From NCBI RefSeq assembly GCF_043951865.1, contig NZ_JBINJF010000047.1, forward strand, positions 1 through 18,548: 18,548 bases of DNA, in the 5' to 3' direction. The stretch comes from JAMQKA01 sp043951865. GTDB lineage: Bacteria > Bacteroidota > Rhodothermia > Balneolales > Balneolaceae. The position numbers were made by a program, and so were the translations under genes. The notes below the pieces were generated by a model that was not told the DNA's origin, did not search any database, and was given only the letters and a program-made list of their open reading frames with translations. Every line of letters begins with the position of its first letter. Within the stretch, counting starts at the first letter, position 1. Positions 7,930-14,108 of this stretch are shown here, piece by piece.

Positions 7930-9513
7930 ATGAGTACTGAAAAATCTGAATTAAACGGTATAGAACGGAAGAAACTATTTACGGGCATCTGTCTTGCACT
8001 GGTGCCGACGGCCTTTTCGTTTATATTGGTAAGTAATATTTTGAATCAGCTAAAGACTGAATTTATATTGACCAATGCCGATGTGGGATATATTGGCGGG
8101 GCGGCCTTGTGGGGCATGTCGGTTTCACTGCTGGCGATCGGGCCGTTTCTGGAAAAGATCGGGTTAAAAAATGCTACCAAGGGCGCCTTCATCGGTCATC
8201 TGTCAGGGGTGACTCTTTTTTTGGTGGCCTATTTTTTTGCCGGCGACCCCTCGGCCTTCTGGATTCTGTTTGCCGGGGCCATAGGAATGGGCTTTGGCAA
8301 CGGGATGATCGAGGTAGCCGGCAATCCGCTGACGGCGGCCTTGTATCCTGACAATAAAACAACGAAACTAAATCATTTTCATGGGTTTTACACCGGCGGG
8401 TTAGTGCTGGGCGGACTGATGGGATGGGGAATGTCTCAAATTGGAGATATCGGTCTTGTCAATGTCGGCCACTGGACGTCCCAGATGGCCCTAGTCTATA
8501 TCCCGATTTTGATCTACGGGTGGCTGCTGTTCCCACGCAGGTTTCCGCAGACCGAGACTGCTCGTGCAGGCATTCCAGTGAAGGAGATGTTCTCCTATAC
8601 ATTTTCCAACCCTTACGTGTTGGGACTGATCCTGCTGATGATGTTTACCCTGGCCATGGAGATGGGACCGATGCGCTGGATCCCCGACGTGCTGCAGGCA
8701 GCCGGGCTGCACGGGATGTTGGTGCTGGTGTGGATCAGTGGGTTGATGTTTGTCCTCCGGATGTTCGCCGGACCGTTTGTTGAGAAATTTTCTCCGACCG
8801 GCATGCTGGTGGGGGCCTCCTTTTTGACTTTTGTGGGACTGCTGATGTTTAGTTTTGTGGAGACCGGGATCGCGCAATTGATGATTGCCGGGGCTCTTTT
8901 TGCGATCGGCATCGCTTTTTTTGTACCCAACATGATCGGGCTGATGAGCGAGCGGTTTCCGAAGGCCGGCTCGCTGGGCATCGTGTTGCTGATTGGCATG
9001 GGATTCATTGGTGGCGGCGGGTCCAATGCCATTATGGGTGAAATTGCCGACAGTTACCTGCCGGAAGCCCTCGATGAGCAGCAGACCGTCCGTATCCTGC
9101 AGGAGGTGGAGGAGCGGTTTCCCGCCTATCGTCAACAAGCCGAGCAGGCGGCCGGCGACCCCGAGGCCCTGGCTGACCTCGGGTACCGGGAAGCCGACGT
9201 CAGTAACGTGTTGAGGCAAACCCGTCAGGCCCTGGCATACTACCATGAACACGGAGCATTTGAAGGCAATACCACCGGCAATGCCCTGCGGGCGCTGATC
9301 GATTCCGGGATGCCCCGGGAGCAAGAGCTTGTTTCGCAGGCCTCGGCGGTGCTGCGCCCGGCCGATAACTACGGCGGAAGGATGGCTTTTCGATGGGTGG
9401 CCCCGATCCCTTTTATAGCAGGCATCGTCTTCATCGTGTGGTACGTAAAGGATCAGCGCAGAGGCGGGTATCAGGTAGAACGCCTGGAAAAACGGGAGCC
9501 ACAGGAAGTCTAA
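7930..9513 (+). CDS. Major facilitator superfamily transporter with a large TM11-TM12 insert
   Basis: This is an inner-membrane 12-helix transporter of 527 aa, longer than the usual 400-450. Predicted helices: about 18-40, 52-74, 85-105, 108-127, 152-170, 183-203, 228-247, 262-280, 290-309, 314-334, 347-370 and 487-507. The stretch GNGMIEVAGNPLTAALYP with a following LNHFHGFYTGG resembles the sugar-transporting FHS (FucP-like) group, so a sugar or sugar-derivative substrate is likely. About 110 hydrophilic, helix-prone residues (373-485), rich in Glu, Gln, Ala and Arg, separate TM11 from TM12 and account for the extra length. The gene lies between the UPF0261/Dabb pair and the dehydrogenase genes, with a terminator-like hairpin directly after it. 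Confidence 0.93.
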   Translation: MSTEKSELNGIERKKLFTGICLALVPTAFSFILVSNILNQLKTEFILTNADVGYIGGAALWGMSVSLLAIGPFLEKIGLKNATKGAFIGHLSGVTLFLVAYFFAGDPSAFWILFAGAIGMGFGNGMIEVAGNPLTAALYPDNKTTKLNHFHGFYTGGLVLGGLMGWGMSQIGDIGLVNVGHWTSQMALVYIPILIYGWLLFPRRFPQTETARAGIPVKEMFSYTFSNPYVLGLILLMMFTLAMEMGPMRWIPDVLQAAGLHGMLVLVWISGLMFVLRMFAGPFVEKFSPTGMLVGASFLTFVGLLMFSFVETGIAQLMIAGALFAIGIAFFVPNMIGLMSERFPKAGSLGIVLLIGMGFIGGGGSNAIMGEIADSYLPEALDEQQTVRILQEVEERFPAYRQQAEQAAGDPEALADLGYREADVSNVLRQTRQALAYYHEHGAFEGNTTGNALRALIDSGMPREQELVSQASAVLRPADNYGGRMAFRWVAPIPFIAGIVFIVWYVKDQRRGGYQVERLEKREPQEV

Positions 9514-9540
9514 AAATCATATCGGTTTAACCGGATTTTT
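9512..9540 (+). terminator. Intrinsic terminator-like hairpin after the MFS gene
   Basis: AAAAATC (9512-9518) pairs with GATTTTT (9534-9540), and inside it CGGTT/AACCG (9523-9533) forms a short GC-containing stem, with an ATAT bulge on the left side. The A-tract on one side and T-tract on the other fit a bidirectional intrinsic terminator that overlaps the MFS stop codon. It suggests that the UPF0261-Dabb-MFS unit ends here. Confidence 0.5.
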
Positions 9541-9634
9541 ATAGCCCGCTTGTACTCCTGGGTTTAGCTGGATGGGCTATTACTTTGGGATCGCAGGTAC
9601 TCATTAAACAGTGTTGAATTTATTTAATAATGAA

Positions 9635-12600
9635 ATGATGAAATATCTTGCTTCTTTATTTTTGGTTTTGAGCATGAGCTTGCCATTCACAACGGTTGCG
9701 CAAAAGACGCACTCTTCGCGTGATGTCAATTTTACTCCACAACAGGAACTGGAAGGCTTTTCTGTTCCCGATGGGTTTAAAGTTGAATTGGTGGCAAGTG
9801 AAGAGGAGGGTGTTGTCAATCCCATTGATCTGACGTTTGATGATGCCGGCCGGCTTTGGACACAGACAGCGCGCATGTACCCGCTGGATCCGGTGAAGGA
9901 TATTCAGTGGAATGAACTGCAAGAACTGATTGAAAACCCGGAAGCTCAAAAAAATGATCCACGTTTTAAACGGATACAGGATCTTTACCAGGGGGAAATA
10001 AGGGGAGAGGATAAAATTTTGGTCCTCTCCAATCTCAATAATGAGGGCACGGCGGATGTTGCGGAATGGGCTTCAGGGCTGGCTATCCCGCAAAGCATTC
10101 TTCCTTATAAAAACGGGGCATACGTAGCCCAGGGTTCGGAACTGTTTTTTCTTGAAGATAACGACAATGACGGGAGGGCGGATGAGCGTGATCCACTCTT
10201 TACCGGTTTTGGTTTTACGGACTCCCACACGATGTCACATACGCTGGTCAGGGGACCCGGCGGCTGGATTCACTTCAGCCAGGGAGGATTGAACAAGGGA
10301 AAGGTTTCGGCAGTGAAAAGTGACGTTCAGCTGGATATTGACTATAGTAAAATTGTTCGATTTTCACTGGATGGGAAACAGATTAAATTGGTTAGCTCGG
10401 GCCTGAATAATATCTGGGGCTTTCAGCTCCGCCACAACGGGCAGTGGTATGCGACTGAAGCGAATGATTTGGGTTACTCGGTTGTCCCTATGGAGCCGGG
10501 AACAGGATTCCCTGGCCTGGGGAATGATCGCTTGCGGCCATATCAGCCGTTTATGCCGCCTCTGCACGAGTTTCGGGTGGGAGGAACCGGCATTTCGGGA
10601 CTGGCATTTGCCGATGATGCTTCAGGCGTTTCCTTCCCCAAAAAGTGGAATAATGTGGCGTTGCTGGCCAATCCCATTACCAGTACCATCAATGCCGTGA
10701 GAATTGTCCGAAATCCTGATGGAAGCGTTACGGCCGAGCACCTGCCGGATTTTTTGACTTCGGAAGATGAGTTTTTTCGTCCGGTTAATATGGAATTTGG
10801 TCCGGATGGTTGCCTGTATATCGCCGACTGGTATAACAAGATTATTTCTCACAACGAACTTCCCACCACGCATCCGGACCGGGATAAATCGCATGGTCGT
10901 ATATGGCGCGTGTGTCACGAAAGTCAGCAGCCACGGGAAGTCCCGAACCTGTATGAGGTCAAGACTGCAGATTTAGTTGGTCACCTCAAATCGCCGTACC
11001 TCTGGGAAAAACGTGCGGCCTGGCATCAGATCAGTGACCGGCCCCGAGGAGAAACCACGCGGCTGGCCGATGATTTGGTAGCCCTGGCCGCGGATCAATC
11101 CCGGGATGAGGTTACCCGTATCCACGCTCTTTGGTCGCTGGAGGGGATTCATCATTATGACGGGGAACTTATTTCCTCCCTGCTGGAATCATCATCAGGC
11201 AATCTACGTCGCGAAGCCGTGCGATCACTGGCTAGCTTTTCTTTAGGCCCGGCGCAGGTAGCCCCCCAGCTAAACGGGCTCGTTGAGGACAAAAACGCGA
11301 TGGTCCGCTCCCAGGTACTGCGCACGCTGGCGAACATCAATGCGGCCAACCAGGCAACGATCGGGATTCTCGTGCAGGCCTGCAAGCCTGACATACCGGG
11401 TAATGAAATGGGAGGTTCATACGAGCGAACCTTTGAACGATACCTGGCTCGCAAGGCACTGGAGCAGTATCCTGGCGAGCTGCAAGCTTACCTCGATTCT
11501 GTTTCTGCCGGCGACGTGCAGCCACGCAACTTGTTGTGGGCAAGCCAGGCGCTGCCGGAAGAGCCACGGGAAACCGCATTTTTGGAGTTGTGGCCGCAGG
11601 TTGATATGAAAACGCTCAATGAACCGACTTTTATAAATATTACAAAGATGCTGGATAACAAGCAGATAGCTGATATGGTTGCACCGGTTATTCATAACCC
11701 GGATCAGGCAGAAACATATACGAATTTTGCCGTGCAAAACCAGTCCCGCGTTCAATCCCCGGAGCTGGTTCGCCTGCTCAGAGTTCCGGTACAAAAGCTC
11801 TTGCAAAGCGGGAATGAATCGGAGATCAACCTGGCGCTGGACGCCATCGGTCGCTTCGGTATGCAGGGCTTTTCCGGGGATATTGAACCGCTAATCAACA
11901 CCCAGAGCTCGGATGAAACCCTGAACCTTGCTCTCGCAGCGCTGGAAAATCAGCCCAAAGAAAATAAAGCCGTTTTTACACAAATATTTAATAATGAAAC
12001 CCTCGACTTTGATACGCGGGTCAATGCCCTGCACAATATGGTAAAAGCCGATGCCGAGGTTGGTTCTCAAGCGGTACAGTCGTGGATTTCCGAACTGGGA
12101 ACCGGTCAAAAGCAGGAACTAACATCTGTACTTTCCACGTCAGACCAGGGAGCGAGCCTGTTGCTGGGGCTGTATGAGCGGGGCCGAATCGATACGGAGG
12201 CCTTTGATCTGCCGACCGCCGAGCGAATCAGCAATGGAAATCCGTCAGATTCACGTAGTTTAGATCTACTGCAAGCCGTGGAACAGCAGGAGGAGAAAAA
12301 GCGGCAGGCGTTTAAGCAAAAGCTGGATCGTTATATGAAAATTGTCGAACAAAAACAGGGAAATATCAGCAATGGTGAAAAACTGTTTCAAACGTGCCTG
12401 ACCTGTCACTCGGTAGGCAGCAGGGGACAAGATATAGCCCCTGCGCTGGATGGTTCCGCCTACCGCGACACCGAAGCACTGTTTACCGCTCTCATCGATC
12501 CGAATGCTGCGGTGGAAACCGGTTATGAAGTCTACCGGGTAACCCAAAAGGATGGCAGTATCATCGAGGGATACCTGGTTCAGCAGGACGAACAGGGGAC

Positions 12601-12763
12601 CACCATCGCGTTTATGGGAGGAGCGACGGTATTTGTTGAAAAAGAATCGATACAGAGCGAGGGGTTTATCAGCGGTCGTTCCTTTATGCCGGAAGGACTC
12701 ATTGAAGGGTATACCGATCAGGAAGTCGCCGACCTGATCTCCTATATCCGTACACTGGAGTAG
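9635..12763 (+). CDS. Secreted PVC-type dehydrogenase with HEAT repeats and C-terminal cytochrome c domain
   Basis: This is a periplasmic or membrane-bound dehydrogenase (1042 aa from the ATG at 9635) of the family first described from Planctomycetes/Verrucomicrobia. The start at 9635 (or the adjacent ATG at 9638) gives a clean signal peptide, MKYLASLFLVLSMSLPFTTV; a GTG at 9611 would add eight residues. Domains: beta-propeller (about 42-428, with GGTGISGLAFAD, DNDNDGRAD and GPDGCLYIADWYNKI), helical HEAT-like repeats (about 440-870), and a haem-binding domain with CLTCH (Cys921, Cys924, His925) and a late FMPEG whose Met is the probable axial ligand. The propeller is distantly like soluble quinoprotein sugar dehydrogenases, so a PQQ-type cofactor and a sugar substrate are plausible but unproven. 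It is followed by the DUF1080 gene after 112 nt. Confidence 0.92.
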   Translation: MMKYLASLFLVLSMSLPFTTVAQKTHSSRDVNFTPQQELEGFSVPDGFKVELVASEEEGVVNPIDLTFDDAGRLWTQTARMYPLDPVKDIQWNELQELIENPEAQKNDPRFKRIQDLYQGEIRGEDKILVLSNLNNEGTADVAEWASGLAIPQSILPYKNGAYVAQGSELFFLEDNDNDGRADERDPLFTGFGFTDSHTMSHTLVRGPGGWIHFSQGGLNKGKVSAVKSDVQLDIDYSKIVRFSLDGKQIKLVSSGLNNIWGFQLRHNGQWYATEANDLGYSVVPMEPGTGFPGLGNDRLRPYQPFMPPLHEFRVGGTGISGLAFADDASGVSFPKKWNNVALLANPITSTINAVRIVRNPDGSVTAEHLPDFLTSEDEFFRPVNMEFGPDGCLYIADWYNKIISHNELPTTHPDRDKSHGRIWRVCHESQQPREVPNLYEVKTADLVGHLKSPYLWEKRAAWHQISDRPRGETTRLADDLVALAADQSRDEVTRIHALWSLEGIHHYDGELISSLLESSSGNLRREAVRSLASFSLGPAQVAPQLNGLVEDKNAMVRSQVLRTLANINAANQATIGILVQACKPDIPGNEMGGSYERTFERYLARKALEQYPGELQAYLDSVSAGDVQPRNLLWASQALPEEPRETAFLELWPQVDMKTLNEPTFINITKMLDNKQIADMVAPVIHNPDQAETYTNFAVQNQSRVQSPELVRLLRVPVQKLLQSGNESEINLALDAIGRFGMQGFSGDIEPLINTQSSDETLNLALAALENQPKENKAVFTQIFNNETLDFDTRVNALHNMVKADAEVGSQAVQSWISELGTGQKQELTSVLSTSDQGASLLLGLYERGRIDTEAFDLPTAERISNGNPSDSRSLDLLQAVEQQEEKKRQAFKQKLDRYMKIVEQKQGNISNGEKLFQTCLTCHSVGSRGQDIAPALDGSAYRDTEALFTALIDPNAAVETGYEVYRVTQKDGSIIEGYLVQQDEQGTTIAFMGGATVFVEKESIQSEGFISGRSFMPEGLIEGYTDQEVADLISYIRTLE

Positions 12764-12875
12764 TTGATATTCCCGGCCTGTAACTGTGGAATAGTAAGAA
12801 AGGAACCCAAAATAAATTCGAGATCTAACTTCGATTATTCACCCAAAAATGCAATCAACATAAAAATCATTGATT

Positions 12876-13535
12876 ATGAAAACACTGTATGTTCTACTGC
12901 CGGTACTTCTAATCGTGTTTGCCTGTTCTGACACCGAAACCAGAAGTGCGGACGAGCTTGATACTAACGATAATACCAATAATACCGATGTTCTTTTCAA
13001 CGGAGAAGACCTGAGTGGATGGGAAGGAGATATGGAGTATTGGCGGGTCGAAGATGGCATGATTGTCGGTGAGTTCCAGGAAATTGAGCACAATCAGTTC
13101 CTTCGCAGTACAACCGAGGTACAGGATTTTCGCCTGACTCTCGACGTGCGCATAATTGATGGCCAGGGGAACAGTGGCGTGCAGTTCAGAAGTACCGCCC
13201 TGCCCGGTGGACATGTCCGCGGTCCACAGGCCGATATCGGGGAGGGATACTGGGGAAAATTGTACGAGGAGCTGGGGCGTGCGTGGCTTTGGGAAGAAGA
13301 ATGTGACCAACATGCGGATCTGGACGGCTGGAACCAGTATGAAGTGGTTGCCGTGGGAAGTAAAGTAAGGACGGCTGTTAACGGCAATCTCTGTGTCGAT
13401 CTGGACGACCCGTATATCGCACGAAAGGGGATTATCGCTCTTCAACTGCACCAGGCGTTTGGCCCATCTGAAATACAGTTCAAAAATTTAGAGCTTGAAC
13501 GGGATCCTGACTTTGAACTTACGACTCTTGAATAG
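12876..13535 (+). CDS. DUF1080 / 3-keto-disaccharide hydrolase family lipoprotein
   Basis: This 219-aa lipoprotein starts at the ATG at 12876, giving MKTLYVLLPVLLIVFAC with lipidated Cys17. An in-frame TTG two codons earlier is less likely. An Asp/Asn/Thr-rich linker (20-37) leads to one DUF1080 domain (PF06439, about 38-213): VLFNGEDLSGWEG, YWRVEDGMIVGE, NSGVQFRS, and near the end GIIALQLHQAFGPSEIQFKNLELE. This is a concanavalin-like jelly roll. Characterised members cleave 3-keto-glycosides made by glycoside 3-dehydrogenases, by elimination/hydration rather than normal glycosidic hydrolysis. Placement right after a secreted dehydrogenase and near a Gfo/Idh/MocA gene fits that route. The lipid anchor puts it in the periplasm or at the surface. 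Confidence 0.92.
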   Translation: MKTLYVLLPVLLIVFACSDTETRSADELDTNDNTNNTDVLFNGEDLSGWEGDMEYWRVEDGMIVGEFQEIEHNQFLRSTTEVQDFRLTLDVRIIDGQGNSGVQFRSTALPGGHVRGPQADIGEGYWGKLYEELGRAWLWEEECDQHADLDGWNQYEVVAVGSKVRTAVNGNLCVDLDDPYIARKGIIALQLHQAFGPSEIQFKNLELERDPDFELTTLE

Positions 13536-14108
13536 AGCCTGTCTCGCTCTTCAAAGCTATCGTGATTGGGCATAAAGCAAGATAGTCGAAGTTTCCACCG
13601 CAGTAAGGACTACTAGTGTACTCACCACTTAAAAAGTATAGTAAAGTAAGTAGCATAAAATATGCAAGAATTCCCCCTTTGAAGGGGGGTTTGGGGGATG
13701 TAGTACTCCCAAATAACTGTTTGGCTACTTAACGAATTTAGTGGTAATAACACTAGCAACCTGGAACGCAAAAAACTGAATAATAGGCCCCTTTATATTT
13801 ATAAAGATGTTACCTAACACTTGGACTGGATTTGCGCAGTACATTATACTGGTATCTCCTCCGGTTTTGGATGATAAGAGGATGTCCTGTTAACAGAGGG
13901 GAAAAATCGATGAAAATTCTGTGAATTTATACTAAAAAAGTTACAGGGTATTCTGTTTTTCAATTGTATCATGGTTGAGTGGCTCCTCCCATACGCGGAG
14001 TTTTAAAGAGAGGTGTGTTTACTATCTTTATACAAAACAATAACCTGGCGTTGAAAAGGAGTCCCCTTGCCAGCTTGTGTACTTATATTAACATTGAACT
14101 TCTGAAGT
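13536..14108. other. Intergenic region between the DUF1080 gene and the cupredoxin dehydrogenase gene
   Basis: 573 bp without a supported gene. Its main content is the structured inverted-repeat element at 13613-13756. A second short hairpin-like stretch, CTCC/GGAG at 13983-14000, lies about 110 bp before the next start. The next gene probably has its own promoter here, but no convincing -7/-33 pair was found (TATCTTTA near 14022 is one base off the -7 consensus). Confidence 0.6.
13613..13756. repeat. 144-bp inverted-repeat element with internal hairpins (MITE-like or structured RNA)
   Basis: The outer arms 13613-13631 and 13738-13756 are imperfect inverted repeats (15 of 19 pairs; CTAGTGT/ACACTAG and ACCACT/AGTGGT are exact). 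Inside lie a second exact arm pair TAAGTAGC (13647-13654) / GCTACTTA (13724-13731), and hairpins GCATA-AAA-TATGC (13653-13665, sharing two bases with that arm), CCCCCT/AGGGGG (13673-13688) and TTTGGG/CCCAAA (13690-13713). The symmetry suggests one folded unit: either a miniature transposable-like repeat or a structured RNA. No flanking target duplication was recognised. Confidence 0.5.

Noticed and set aside
8491..9324. Long open frame of 277 codons on the minus strand
   Set aside because: It lies fully inside the MFS gene, is rich in His/Gln/Pro as expected from reading a GC-rich membrane gene backwards, and has no domain pattern.
9541..9580. ATAGCCC/GGGCTAT inverted repeat and TTACTTTG box upstream of the haem dehydrogenase gene, considered as operator and promoter
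   Set aside because: The arms are 26 nt apart, and the box is one base off the -7 consensus with no -33 element at the right distance.
12768..12793. TATTCC/GGAATA inverted repeat after the haem dehydrogenase gene, considered as a terminator
   Set aside because: Only six pairs with a 14-nt loop and no T-run; the DUF1080 gene follows closely and is probably in the same transcript.
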